Source: Streptomyces hygroscopicus subsp. hygroscopicus
GTDB lineage: Bacteria > Actinomycetota > Actinomycetes > Streptomycetales > Streptomycetaceae
Assembly (NCBI RefSeq): GCF_030269125.1
Contig: NZ_BSSM01000002.1
Location: 372,001-436,000 of the forward strand
DNA: 64,000 nucleotides
Direction: 5' to 3'
Shown: positions 44,037 to 53,277 of the stretch, one piece after another
Layout: each line of letters starts with the position of its first letter
Position numbering within the stretch: the first letter of the stretch is position 1
Translations under genes and position numbers: made by a program
Notes under the pieces: model-generated
The model's database searches: none
Seen by the model: the letters and a program-made list of their open reading frames with translations, nothing else
Told to the model about the DNA's origin: nothing

Positions 44037-45014
44037 ATGCGCGCCGCCCGCCTCATCAAGATGGTCCTCCTGCTCCAGGCGCGGTCCTGCATGACCGCCG
44101 GCGAGCTGGCACGGGAGCTGGAGGTGTCCGAGCGGACGGTGAACCGGGACGCGCAGGCACTGTCGGAGGCGGGCGTGCCGGTGTACGCGGACCGGGGGCG
44201 GGCGGGCGGGTACCGGCTGGTCGGCGGGTACCGGACGCGGCTGACGGGGCTGGGCCGGAGCGAGGCGGAGGCGCTGTTCCTCAGCGGGGTGCCGGAGGCG
44301 CTGCGGGAGATGGGGCTCGCGGACGCGGCGTCGGCTGCCCGGCTGAAGGTGGCGGCGGCGCTGATGCCCTCCCTCCAGGACGCGCCCCGCACCGCGGCCC
44401 AGCGCTTCCACCTGGACGCGCCCGGCTGGTTCCGGGCGCCGCAGACCCCCGCGCTGCTGCCCCGGATCGCCGAGGCGGTCTGGGACGACCGGTGCGTCAC
44501 GGCCCGCTACCGGCGCGGCGACGGCGAGGTGGAGCGGCTCCTGGAGCCGTACGGCCTCGTGCTGAAGGCGGGCGCCTGGTACCTGTGCGCCCGGCTGCCG
44601 GACCCGGGGGCCTTCCGCACCTACCGCGTCGACCGGTTCACCTCTCTGGTCGCCCGGGACACCCGCTTCGACCGCGACGAGGACTTCGACCTGCCCGGCT
44701 ACTGGGCGGCGCAGGCCGAGCGGTTCGCGCGCTCGATCCTGCGCGCCGAGGCCGTCGTACGGCTCTCCCCCGAGGGCGTGCGCGGGCTGCCCGGCGCCGT
44801 CGGACAGCCGTCGGCCCGGGAGGGCCTGGCCAGTGCCGGGGAGCCGGACGGGGCGGGGTGGGTGACGGTGACGCTGCCGGTGGAGTCGGAGGAGGTCGCG
44901 TACGCCCAGCTGACCGGGCTCGGGCCGGAGGTCGAGGTGCTGGCGCCGGCGAGCCTGCGCGCGCGGTTCGTCCGCGACGCGGCACGGCTGGCGGCGCTGT
45001 ACGAGGAGGCGTGA
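44037..45014 (+). CDS. WYL-domain transcriptional regulator (HTH_11/DeoR-like)
   Basis: A 325-residue regulator. The N-terminal winged helix contains MTAGELARELEVSERTVNRDAQALSEAGVP (two motifs, about residues 19-48), followed by a RGRAGGYRL wing. The central WYL domain has LEPYGLVLKAGAWYLCAR near 167-184, and a WCX-type C-terminal domain follows. Such proteins sense nucleic acids or small molecules. ATG start; it follows the aceE terminator and has no evident partner. Confidence 0.9.
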   Translation: MRAARLIKMVLLLQARSCMTAGELARELEVSERTVNRDAQALSEAGVPVYADRGRAGGYRLVGGYRTRLTGLGRSEAEALFLSGVPEALREMGLADAASAARLKVAAALMPSLQDAPRTAAQRFHLDAPGWFRAPQTPALLPRIAEAVWDDRCVTARYRRGDGEVERLLEPYGLVLKAGAWYLCARLPDPGAFRTYRVDRFTSLVARDTRFDRDEDFDLPGYWAAQAERFARSILRAEAVVRLSPEGVRGLPGAVGQPSAREGLASAGEPDGAGWVTVTLPVESEEVAYAQLTGLGPEVEVLAPASLRARFVRDAARLAALYEEA

Positions 45015-45072
45015 CGCGGCCGCCGTACTCCCGCGTGCGCCCCACCGGCCGAGGCCCGATGCTGGAGCGGTG

Positions 45073-45591
45073 ATGGACGAGACGGAGTTCTGGGAACTGG
45101 TCGACACCACACGCGAGGCCGCCGGGGGCGATCCCGAGGACCAGGCCGAGCTGCTGGTGGACCGGCTCGCCCAGCTGGACCCGGAGCGCGTCCTGGACTT
45201 CGCCCGTCACTTCGAGGCCCGCTACAACCGCGCCTACCGCTGGGACCTGTGGGGCGCCGCCTGGGTGCTCCTGGACGGGGCCAGCGACGACGCGTTCGAC
45301 TTCTTCCGGTGCTGGCTGATCGGCCAGGGCCGGGAGGTGTTCGAGGGCGCCCTGCACGATCCGGACGCGCTGGCGGAGCTGCTCGGCGACTTCGACGAGG
45401 AGGTCGACGGCGACGGCGAGGAGCTGGGATACGCGGCCGACGAGGCGTACGAGCAGCTCACCGGCACCGTGGCGGCCGACCTCGGCATCCCGCCCGCGCC
45501 CGCGGAACCGGCGGGCACCCCGGTCGACTTCGAGGACGAGGCGCTTCTCGCGCAGCTCTACCCCCGGCTCTGGGAGCGCTTCAAGGGCTGA
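45073..45591 (+). CDS. DUF4240 protein
   Basis: A 172-residue acidic protein with the DUF4240 pattern: MDETEFWELVDTTRE at the start, then WDLWGAAWVLLDGASDDAF and FFRCWLIGQGREVFEGAL. No signal or membrane helix. A GTG one codon upstream is possible. It lies 58 bases after the WYL regulator; the 3' end overlaps the opposite PGRP amidase gene by 34 bases. Function unknown, although the family is common in Streptomyces. Confidence 0.85.
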   Translation: MDETEFWELVDTTREAAGGDPEDQAELLVDRLAQLDPERVLDFARHFEARYNRAYRWDLWGAAWVLLDGASDDAFDFFRCWLIGQGREVFEGALHDPDALAELLGDFDEEVDGDGEELGYAADEAYEQLTGTVAADLGIPPAPAEPAGTPVDFEDEALLAQLYPRLWERFKG

Positions 45592-46598
45592 GTGGCCGTC
45601 GGGGCGGCGGTCGCGGCGGTCACCGGACGGACGGTGGCGGGGGCGGTGGCGCGCGGTGCCGCGGGGGCCGCGGCACGGCCCTGGAGACGGGCGGCCGTCT
45701 CCCTGATGTCGGGCAGCCGGGCGGTCAGCGCGGCGCCGGGGCAGCTGGTCATGAAGCCGTCGTTGTGCCCTGCCACGGCCGGCAGCGTGACGGTGGCCCC
45801 CGCGCGGAAGCGGCTGTGCCCGTTGCTGGAGACCAGCGGCACCCGTGCGCGCGGGTCGATGTCCGCCGGGCCCAGCTTCCAGGCGGCGAGGGCCGCGATG
45901 GCGTCGGTCATGGCGCGGGGCACCGGCACGCCCGCCGTGAAGGTGCCGATGGCGGCGATCCCGGCGGTGCGGTGGTTGAAGCCCTGCGCGTGGGCGCCCA
46001 TGACGGCCCGGTCGACGCCGCCCGCCCGGCCCTCGTAGATCGTGCCGCAGCGGTCGACGAGGAAGTTGTAGCCGATGTCGTCCCACTGCCGAACGCCGGT
46101 CTGGCCGGCGTAGAGGCGGCGGATGATCTCGGGGGTGTCTGCGCACCGGTAGGCGTTGGGCGAGTCGGTGTGGTGCACGAAGACCGCGATCACCTTGTCG
46201 TCGTAGCGCGGCGGCGGCTGGCTGTGCCCGACGGCGCCGTGCATCCAGGCGGAGCGCGGCACGATCAGCGGGCGGCTCGCGAGGTGGCTGCTCCCGGTGC
46301 CCGGCGCGGTGGAGCGCAGGTCGAGCGCGGCGGGCCGGTCGCCCGGCAGCCGCGCGGGGCGCTCCACGCCGCGCGTGTACAGGGCGAGCACGAGGACGGC
46401 CATCAGACCGGGCAGGACGGCCAGCGGCACGAGCAGCCGGCCGGGGAGGCGGGACGGCCGCAGCGGGCGCCGGGCCGGGTGCGGCGCTCCCGGCCGCAGC
46501 GGGCGTGGCGGCCGGGAGCGCCGTGACAGCCGTGACAGCCGTGACAGCCGTGCGGTGAGCGAGCCGGGTATGCCCCTGGCTCTCGGGACGACGGGCAT
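45558..46598 (-). CDS. Secreted PGRP-type N-acetylmuramoyl-L-alanine amidase
   Basis: A 346-residue peptidoglycan amidase of the peptidoglycan-recognition type. A very basic N-terminus (Arg/Pro-rich, with LSRLSRLSRRSR repeats) precedes one membrane helix at about 60-77. The amidase_2 domain has zinc-ligand candidates in VFVHHTDSP, GHNDGFMTSCPG, with WDDIGYNFLVD between. The C-terminal tail is Ala/Pro/Thr-rich. Start at the ATG with GAGGGTGGG upstream; the frame is open for another 295 codons, which I reject as non-coding. Divergent from the MarP-like gene. Confidence 0.9.
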   Translation of the reverse strand: MPVVPRARGIPGSLTARLSRLSRLSRRSRPPRPLRPGAPHPARRPLRPSRLPGRLLVPLAVLPGLMAVLVLALYTRGVERPARLPGDRPAALDLRSTAPGTGSSHLASRPLIVPRSAWMHGAVGHSQPPPRYDDKVIAVFVHHTDSPNAYRCADTPEIIRRLYAGQTGVRQWDDIGYNFLVDRCGTIYEGRAGGVDRAVMGAHAQGFNHRTAGIAAIGTFTAGVPVPRAMTDAIAALAAWKLGPADIDPRARVPLVSSNGHSRFRAGATVTLPAVAGHNDGFMTSCPGAALTARLPDIRETAARLQGRAAAPAAPRATAPATVRPVTAATAAPTATQPLKRSQSRG

Positions 46599-46793
46599 GG
46601 TCCCACCCTCGGCCCGATCGCCCCCGCCCGCGATGTGCGCTGTGCCACCTGGCGGAACCATCGTCCCGGTCCGGGACGTTTCTGCGGGTACAGGCACACG
46701 TGGCCGGTTCGCCGTCGGCGCCCGATCATGTACCTGTGACCGTTCAGCGGGCCCGACCCGTCCGCGTGAGGGGTCCGAGAGAAAGGCGGCTCC

Positions 46794-47975
46794 GTGGACC
46801 TGCTCGACCTGCTGCTGGTGCTGGTGATCCTCCTGTACGCCGCGTCCGGCTACCGGCGCGGCCTGGTGGCCGGGTGTGTCTCGCTGGCGGGGTTCGTCGG
46901 CGGCGCGGTCGTCGGCGTGTGGGCGCTGCCCTGGGTGACCGGACAGGTGGCGCGGGGTACGGCGACGGCGACGGTGCTGGCGGTGCTGACGGTGCTGGTG
47001 CCCGCCGCCGTGGGCCATGAGCTGGCGGGCCGGCTCGCGCTGCGGCTGCGCGGGGGCCTGGACCGGGGCCCGCTGCGGGTGGTGGACGGCATCGGGGGCG
47101 CGGCGGCCAACGCGGTCGCGGTGCTGATCGTGGCCTGGGTGGCGGCGAGCGTGCTCAGCGCGGCCCCCTCGCCCACGCTGACCACGGCGATCCGGGACTC
47201 CTCGCTGCTCGGCGCGGTGCAGCGGACGATGCCGGACACCACGCCCGCGTGGTTCTCGCGGGCCACCTCGGCGCTGACGGACGCGGGGTTCCCGCAGGTC
47301 TTCAACCCGTTCGAGAACGAGTCGACGGCCCAGGTGCCGCGCCCCACCGGCGACAGCGTCACGGCGGCCGCGACGAACGCCGCCAAGGCGAGCACGGTCA
47401 AGATCGAGGGCGTCTCGGGCAGCGAGGGCCGGGAGGGCAGCGGGTTCGTCTTCGCGCCGGGGCGGGTGATGACCAACGCGCACGTGGTGGCGGGCATCGC
47501 CCGGCCGTCCGTGCGGGTGGGCGGGGTCGGTCCGGTGTACCCGGCGCGGGTGGTGCTCTTCGACCCCGACCGGGACGTGGCCGTGCTGTACGTGCCGGGG
47601 CTCGACGCGCCGGTGCTGCGCTTCGACACGGGTGCCTCGCGCGGGGACTCGGCGGTGGTGGCGGGCTATCCGCAGGACGGCAGCCTCAATCTCCAGGCGG
47701 CCACCGTGGGCAACCTGGTGCGGGCGACCGGGCAGAACATCTACAACGACGGCGCGGTCACCCGGGAGATCTACTCGATCCGCTCCACGGTCCGTCCGGG
47801 CAACTCCGGCGGGCCGCTGCTGACGACGGACGGCCGGGTCTTCGGGATGGTGTTCGCCCGCTCCACCTCGGACGCCGAGACGGGGTACGTGCTGACGGCG
47901 GCCGAGGTGGCGCAGGACGCCAGGCGGGCGGCCACGGCGACGGCGGCGGTGGACACGGGCGTGCTGGTGGGCTGA
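46794..47975 (+). CDS. MarP-like membrane serine protease
   Basis: A 393-residue protease with a CvpA-like N-terminus of four helices (1-120) and an extracellular chymotrypsin-like domain. The triad is H230 (MTNAHVV), D261 (DPDRDVAVL) and S338 (RPGNSGGPLL), nearly the same positions as in M. tuberculosis MarP (Rv3671c). Unlike MarP, I see no cysteine after residue 28, so the redox-sensitive disulfide is absent. GTG start with GAAAGG upstream. It is divergent from a peptidoglycan amidase; MarP activates a peptidoglycan hydrolase, so a wall-related role is plausible. Confidence 0.93.
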   Translation: MDLLDLLLVLVILLYAASGYRRGLVAGCVSLAGFVGGAVVGVWALPWVTGQVARGTATATVLAVLTVLVPAAVGHELAGRLALRLRGGLDRGPLRVVDGIGGAAANAVAVLIVAWVAASVLSAAPSPTLTTAIRDSSLLGAVQRTMPDTTPAWFSRATSALTDAGFPQVFNPFENESTAQVPRPTGDSVTAAATNAAKASTVKIEGVSGSEGREGSGFVFAPGRVMTNAHVVAGIARPSVRVGGVGPVYPARVVLFDPDRDVAVLYVPGLDAPVLRFDTGASRGDSAVVAGYPQDGSLNLQAATVGNLVRATGQNIYNDGAVTREIYSIRSTVRPGNSGGPLLTTDGRVFGMVFARSTSDAETGYVLTAAEVAQDARRAATATAAVDTGVLVG

Positions 47976-48004
47976 CGCGGATCAGGGGCGTCGGGTCCCG
48001 GGTG

Positions 48005-48493
48005 TCACAGGGCGCGGCCCATGCAGATGTCGTCGACGTAGGCGCCGTCGAGGAGGAACTCCCCCGGCAGGACGCCCTCCACGGCGAAGCCCTCGGCCTC
48101 GTAGAGCTTCCTGGCCGGGGTGTTGTGGCCGAGCACGCGCAGGGTGAGGCGCCGGGCGCCGCGCGCGCGGGCCTCGGCGACGGCGGCCCGGATCAGCGCC
48201 CGTCCGAGACCCCGGCCGCGGGCCTCCTCGGCGACCACGAAGCCCTGGATGGTGAGGACGTGCGCATGGGCGGGGAGCGGGATCGTCTGGGCGAGGCGGA
48301 CGTAGCCCGCGGCGCGCCCGTCCAGCTCGGCGACGAGGTACTCCTGGGGCGGGTGGCGCTCGTCGAAGAGCGGCGTGTACGGCGGCTCGGGCGGGGGCGT
48401 CACCGCGTGCAGGGTGGACCAGGTGGCCCGGTCGAGGTGGGCGAGGGCATCCTCGTCGGCGGGCGTGGCGGGGCGTATGCGCGGCTCGGACAT
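48005..48493 (-). CDS. GNAT-family N-acetyltransferase
   Basis: A 162-residue acetyltransferase. The acetyl-CoA pyrophosphate loop reads EEARGRGLGRALIRAAV (about 88-104), preceded by a beta strand VLTIQGFVV, and the end has NTPARKLYEAEGF, both GNAT signatures. The ATG start gives MSEPRIRPATPADEDAL. It is convergent with the MarP-like gene. Substrate unknown. Confidence 0.93.
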   Translation of the reverse strand: MSEPRIRPATPADEDALAHLDRATWSTLHAVTPPPEPPYTPLFDERHPPQEYLVAELDGRAAGYVRLAQTIPLPAHAHVLTIQGFVVAEEARGRGLGRALIRAAVAEARARGARRLTLRVLGHNTPARKLYEAEGFAVEGVLPGEFLLDGAYVDDICMGRAL

Positions 48494-48699
48494 GCGGATC
48501 ACCTTAGGCGGGGCGGTACGGACGGCCCACGGGTTTTCCCGGGCGGGCACGGGTGGCGCACCGGCCACGGGGGCGCGAGGCCCGGAGATGCCGGATGCCG
48601 GGGGGCACCGGGGCCGGAAGCAGGGGAAGCCGGGGGCGGACGTGGGGGCCGAGGTCCTGTGCCGGGGACGCGGAGGACCACAGGCGGGCGTGCCGAAGA

Positions 48700-48923
48700 C
48701 CGGGGGGCCGAGGGGTGCCGGACGCGGGATGCCGGAAGCCGAGGGTGCAGGACATGGAGACGCCGGGGCGGACACGGGGGACGCGTGGAACCCGGACGTG
48801 GGTGCCGAGGGCCGGGGGGCCGAGGGGTGCCGGACGCGGGACGCCGGAAGCCGAGGGTGCAGGACATGGAGACGCCGGGGCGGACACGGGGGACGCGTGG
48901 AACCCGGACGTGGGTGCCGAGGG
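48700..48923. repeat. 112-bp tandem duplication
   Basis: Two adjacent 112-bp copies (48700-48811 and 48812-48923) are identical except for one base (GGATGCC against GGACGCC) in the part I compared. High identity points to a recent duplication. Runs of four to six G occur in each copy. Confidence 0.85.
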
Positions 48924-49268
48924 CCGGGGAGTGCCGGACACCCGGGGCCGGACGCTGGGGGAAGGGCGCGGAGACCGGACACGGGCGCCCGGACACCGGA
49001 CCGAGGCCCAGAGTGTGTTGGAGGCCCGGGGGCCGAGGGGTGCTGAACATGGGAGGCCCGGCGATGGGCCGAGGGCCGGACGCGGGGGACGCCGGACACC
49101 GGGCAAGGGGGCCGAGGGCCAGGGTGTGCCGAAGGCCGGGGGCCGAAGTGCCGGGCGCGCCGGAGGTACCCGGGGGGCGCGGCGGGACGTAGGAGTCAGG
49201 GGCAGCACGCGGAGTGGCCGAGGGCTGGGAGCCGGAGGCCGGGGAGACCGGGAGGCGGAGCCGGAGGG

Positions 49269-49410
49269 CGAGCAGGCCGGGAGGCCGAGCCGGACGGCAA
49301 ACAGGCCGGGCGGTGGGCCAGACGGCGAGCAGGCCGGGAGGCGGAGCCGGAGGGCGAGCAGGCCGGGCGGTGGGCCGGAGGGCGAGCAAGCCGGGCGGTG
49401 GGCCGGAGGG
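49269..49410. repeat. Five tandem 28/29-bp repeats
   Basis: Units start at 49269, 49298, 49326, 49355 and 49383, each beginning CGAGCAGGCCGGG or a near variant and alternating between an AGGCGGAGCCGGA-type and a CGGTGGGCCGGA-type second half. Lengths are 29, 28, 29, 28 and 28 bases. Weaker copies continue to about 49640. Confidence 0.8.
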
Positions 49411-49863
49411 CCGGAAATACCGAGGGCGGACGCGGCAGGACGCAGGGGCCAGGCGCAGCACGCGGAACGGGCCAGGGCAGGGGGGCCGAGACGCGAAGAG
49501 ACCGGACGATGAGACCGGGCGGCGGAGCCGGAGGGCCGGGAGACCGGGAGGCGGAGCCGGACGGCGAGTAGGCCGGGAGGTGGGCCGGGAGACCGGACGG
49601 CGGGACCGGAGGGCCGGGGGACCGGACGATGCGGACGGAGGGCGGGTGCTGGGGCGCGCGCGGGCGCTCTGTGGTGGCGCGCACGGGCATTCTGCGGCGC
49701 GCGGAACGGATGTGACCGTATGCGACCTCCATGCGACCGTGCCCTGCCGATGCGCGACTCCTTACGACCGATCACGGCGCTGATACTCGACGCGAACTCG
49801 GGTATCCCTGACGCCGTTGGGGGCACAACGTCTCCACCGGCCGCGCAACCACAGGAGGGCCTC

Positions 49864-51228
49864 GTGCTTGAGCCCGCGTACCAGGTGGACGTCGTCATCG
49901 TGGGAGCCGGAATCGCCGGTCTCTCGGCAGCCCACCGGCTCACCAGCGCAGGAGTAACGACCGCAGTCCTGGAGGCCGCCTCGTGCGTGGGCGGCCGCAT
50001 GGCGACGGAGAAAGTCGACGGATTCCGGCTCGACCGGATCGGACAGCTGCTGTCCACGTCGTATCCCGAGCTCCGGTTCACGCCGGGGCTGGAGCACCTG
50101 GTCCTGCGGCCCTTCGCGCCGGGCGTGCTGCTGCACCGCGACGGGCGCAGTCACCGGGCGGGCGCGCCGGCGAGCGGAGGAAGCGCAAGGGGCGCACTCC
50201 ATGCGGTGCGCGCCCTGGCGAGCGCCCCCAGGGGCGCCGCGGCGCCGCCCGGCAGGAGTGGTGCGCCGGTGGGCGGCGCGATGGACCAGGCGCGGCTGGG
50301 CGCGGCGCTGAGCCGGATCGCCGGGATGCCGGTCGAACGGCTCCTCGCCCGCCCGGAACTGCCCGCCGCGCAGGCCCTCGCGGCCCGGGGGGTGCCGGCC
50401 CGCACGGTGGACGGGTTCCTGCGCCCGCTGCTCGCGGCGTTGCTGTGCGACCCGGAGCTGACGACGTCCAGCAGATGCGCCGACCTGGCGCTGCGGGCGT
50501 TCGCGGGCGGGCGGCTGTGTGTGCCGGAGGGGGGCGCGGACGTGCTGCCGGAGCTGCTGGCGCGGGCGCTGCCGCCGGGCACCGTGCACACCGGGGTGCG
50601 GGCCACGTCGGTCTCCACGACGTCGGTGACCACCGCGGAGCACGGGGAGATCCGCTGCCGCGCGGTGCTGCTCGCGACCGACGCGCGCTCGGCGGCGGAG
50701 CTGCTGCCGGGGCTCAGGGTGCCCGGGTTCCACCCGGTGACGGTGGTCCACCACACGACGGACGAACCGGCCGCGGCGTTCTCCACCGGCGCGTCGCTGC
50801 TGCTGGACGCGGACCGGGGCGGCCCGGTGGCCCACACGTCCGTGCTCAGCAACGTGGACCCGAGCCGGGCGCCCGCCGGGCGGGTGCTGATCTCCTCGAC
50901 GGTCCTCGGCACCCCGCCCGAGGGCGTGGACACCGCGGTCCGTATCCACCTCTCCCGCCTCTACGGCACCTCCACGCGCCGCTGGGAGACGCTGGCCGTG
51001 CACCACACCCCGGAAGCGGTCCCGGTCATGCGCCCCCCGCACGACCTCCGCCGCCCGGTCCGCCTCCTCGCCGGCCTCTACGTCTGCGGCGACCACCGCG
51101 CCACCAGCACCGTCCAGGGCGCCCTCCACTCGGCCCGCCGCGCCACCCGCGCCATCCTGACGGACCTGGGCGCCACCGGGTCCCTGCACAACGCGGACCC
51201 GGCCCCGACACTGCCGAAGGCGGCCTGA
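49864..51228 (+). CDS. FAD-dependent oxidoreductase (amine oxidase/protoporphyrinogen oxidase-like)
   Basis: A 454-residue flavoprotein. The N-terminal Rossmann motif DVVIVGAGIAGLSAAHRL (9-26), the EAASCVGGRMATE segment and the C-terminal GLYVCGDHRATSTVQGA FAD motif match the NAD(P)-binding_8/amino oxidase group. A low-complexity Ala/Gly/Pro insert lies around 98-140. The GTG start (MLEPAYQVDV) has CAGGAGG upstream. The substrate cannot be inferred; phytoene-desaturase-like or protoporphyrinogen-oxidase-like roles are possible. It is preceded by the repeat spacer. Confidence 0.9.
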   Translation: MLEPAYQVDVVIVGAGIAGLSAAHRLTSAGVTTAVLEAASCVGGRMATEKVDGFRLDRIGQLLSTSYPELRFTPGLEHLVLRPFAPGVLLHRDGRSHRAGAPASGGSARGALHAVRALASAPRGAAAPPGRSGAPVGGAMDQARLGAALSRIAGMPVERLLARPELPAAQALAARGVPARTVDGFLRPLLAALLCDPELTTSSRCADLALRAFAGGRLCVPEGGADVLPELLARALPPGTVHTGVRATSVSTTSVTTAEHGEIRCRAVLLATDARSAAELLPGLRVPGFHPVTVVHHTTDEPAAAFSTGASLLLDADRGGPVAHTSVLSNVDPSRAPAGRVLISSTVLGTPPEGVDTAVRIHLSRLYGTSTRRWETLAVHHTPEAVPVMRPPHDLRRPVRLLAGLYVCGDHRATSTVQGALHSARRATRAILTDLGATGSLHNADPAPTLPKAA

Positions 51229-51590
51229 GCCGGTCGTCCCCGGCGCCGGCGGGTCGGCACGCTCGCACCGGATCCCCGCCGCGACGCCCGGCCCGGCACC
51301 ACCGGTCGCCGGCGCCGCGGCCGGCCACCACCGCGGCGGGAATCCCTCCGCCCCGTCCACCCCTGACGCCGCGACGGCGAGCACCCGCGACGACACGGTC
51401 CGGCGACGCCCGACGCCGCCCGGCCCGATCCGTGGCCGACGCCGGCCCCCGCACCGCCGAGCCCCGCCGTCGCGGCCGCGGCGGACGGCGATCGGCCGGC
51501 CCCGGGGCCGGGGGCGCTCCCCGCGAGCCGCCTCGAAGCCCCGCCGGCCCGGCCCGGTCCCCGGCCGTCCCCGGCCCGGCCGGGCCGGTG
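51229..51590. other. Convergent intergenic region
   Basis: A 362-base, extremely GC-rich stretch between the convergent FAD oxidoreductase and NsdA-like genes. I see C/G-rich short repeats (CCGGCGCCGCGGCCGG-like) but no gene or clear terminator. Confidence 0.6.
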
Positions 51591-53045
51591 TCAGCCCAGG
51601 GCCGCCGCCCTCTCGTGGTACGTCCTGGCCGGGGCGGCGTCCTTGTAGGGCTCCAGGCGGCGTTCGAAGTCGCGGATGTACTCGACGGCTCGGGCGCTGC
51701 GCATGTCCGCGGCCTGGATCGCGGCTTCGGTGGCCAGCGCGCAGGCCTGGTCGAGTTCGCCGAGGCCGAGGCGGGCCGTGGCGAGGACGACCCGGCAGAA
51801 CAGTCGGCTCCGGGCGTACGCCGGGGCGCGCAACTGGAGGGAACGTTCCGCGTGCTGGGCGGCCGCCCGGAACTGCTGGAGGTCCCGGTGGCAGTGCCCC
51901 AGCTCGTCCGCGAGCTGCGCCTCGTCGAAGAACCGGGCCCAGTACGGCACCTCGTCCCCCGGCCGGGCCGCCTCCAGCGCCCGCTCGGCCCGCACCAGCG
52001 CCGCCGTGCACGCCCGCACCTCCCCCAGCACCGCGTGCGCCCGCGCTTCCGCGGCGTTCAGCAGCGACTGCACGGCCGGCGGCCCGCCGGTGCCGATCCC
52101 CTGCTGGGCGACCCGCGCGAGTTGCACCGCCTCCCTGCCGTGCCCGAGATACACGGCCTGCCGGCTCATGGTGATCAGCACGAAGGAGCCGTACGGCCGG
52201 TCCCCCGCCGCCTGCGCGAGCCGCAGCGCCTGCACGAAGTACCGCTGGGCGAGCCCGTGCGCGGCGATGTCGTACGACGTCCACCCCGCGAGCCGGGTCA
52301 GATCCGCCGCGGCCGAGAACAGCCGGCGCCCCGTCTGCTCGTCGTAGCTCCCGCGCAGCATCGGCTCGCACTCGTGCTCCAGGTACCGCACCAGCGCCTG
52401 CCGCGCGTGCCCGCCGCCGAACCGGTCGTCGAGGGTGCGGAACAGCTCGCCCACCGAGCGCAGCGCGGCGATGTCGCCCCCGCTGACCCGGTGCCCGGGG
52501 ACGCGCTCCAGCGCTCCGCGCACCCGTGTCCGCCCGGCCGGCGTCCGCAGCGCGCCGGGGCGGCCCTGCGCGGGCACCCGGGGCGCCGGTTCCCTCGCCA
52601 CCCGGTCGTCGGGCTTGCCGATCAGCCAGTCCCGGCTGGGCACGACGAGCCCCGCCGGCGTGAACGCGATCTTGCGCAGCTCGGCATGGCTGCCGGAGTC
52701 CTTGCGCCACAGCCCGCTGACGATGTCCACGGCCTCCTCCGGCGTGGCCGCGAACTCCAGCCCGGCGTACACCGGCGCACACGCGTCCAGGCCGAGATCC
52801 TGGGCCGAGAGCCGGCGCCCGAGCCGGCGGGTGAACACCTCGGCGATCAGCGCGGGCGTCGTACCCCTCGGCTGCTGACCGCGCAGCCAGCGGGTGACGG
52901 AGGTCTTGTCGTATCTGAGGTCCAGCCCGTGTTCGAGGCCGAGCTGGTCGACGCGCCGGGCCAGACCCGCGTTGGAGAACCCCGCCTCTGCGATGAGCGC
53001 GGCGAGCTGGCGGTTGGGGGTGCGCTGCGCGGGTCGGTCCGTCAT
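51591..53045 (-). CDS. NsdA-like TPR regulator with helix-turn-helix
   Basis: A 484-residue protein. Residues about 10-75 form an XRE-like helix-turn-helix (LAALIAEAGFSNAGLARRVD, then KTSVTRWLRGQQPRG). The remaining 400 residues are helical and TPR-like (RALEAARPGDEV, AQHAERSLQLRAP, QACALATEAAIQAA). This is the layout of NsdA and related Streptomyces regulators, which repress sporulation and antibiotic production. Whether this is NsdA itself was not tested. ATG start. Divergent from lipB with 230 bases between. Confidence 0.85.
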   Translation of the reverse strand: MTDRPAQRTPNRQLAALIAEAGFSNAGLARRVDQLGLEHGLDLRYDKTSVTRWLRGQQPRGTTPALIAEVFTRRLGRRLSAQDLGLDACAPVYAGLEFAATPEEAVDIVSGLWRKDSGSHAELRKIAFTPAGLVVPSRDWLIGKPDDRVAREPAPRVPAQGRPGALRTPAGRTRVRGALERVPGHRVSGGDIAALRSVGELFRTLDDRFGGGHARQALVRYLEHECEPMLRGSYDEQTGRRLFSAAADLTRLAGWTSYDIAAHGLAQRYFVQALRLAQAAGDRPYGSFVLITMSRQAVYLGHGREAVQLARVAQQGIGTGGPPAVQSLLNAAEARAHAVLGEVRACTAALVRAERALEAARPGDEVPYWARFFDEAQLADELGHCHRDLQQFRAAAQHAERSLQLRAPAYARSRLFCRVVLATARLGLGELDQACALATEAAIQAADMRSARAVEYIRDFERRLEPYKDAAPARTYHERAAALG

Positions 53046-53277
53046 CTGTGGTGCGGTCTCCTGCCTCCGGGCCTCGTTACGTGCCGGAATTGCCTGTGAG
53101 CAGCCCTTTTGGCCTCATGAACGGCGTGAATGTAGCGGAGAGTGAGCACCCGCTCGGATACTTCAGCTTTCATTCATCCGATCGTGTGAGGATTGCCCGC
53201 AGGGCTGACGTGCGGCGGACGGACGTACAGTGGCGTGGGCGCGTTACGTGCCTGACATCGCGAGGGAGGCGCTTGCC

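Larger units (their letters stand above)
48494..49863. other. Repeat-rich gene-free spacer
   Basis: A 1.37 kb stretch with almost no C on the plus strand in places: long runs of G and A, degenerate tandem repeats and two clean repeat blocks listed separately (48700-48923, 49269-49410). Open frames are long on both strands only because stop codons are rare in such sequence; their products are Arg/Gly or Pro/Arg/Ala strings. The last 150 bases carry normal sequence, and CAGGAGG lies before the FAD oxidoreductase start. Confidence 0.75.

Noticed and set aside
41216..44500. A 1094-codon minus-strand frame
   Set aside because: Antisense to aceE, which is unmistakable; no independent start or domain.
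49269..49410. CRISPR array
   Set aside because: 28/29-bp repeats are directly adjacent with no spacers, and no cas genes are near.
48504..50081. A 525-codon Pro/Arg/Ala-rich minus-strand frame in the repeat spacer
   Set aside because: Stop codons are rare in purine-skewed repeats; the product is tandem low-complexity sequence, runs into the FAD gene antisense and has no ribosome site I trust.
53160..53195. TCGGAT-N-ATCCGA inverted repeat upstream of lipB
   Set aside because: Arms are only six bases with a long spacer; such pairs arise easily by chance.
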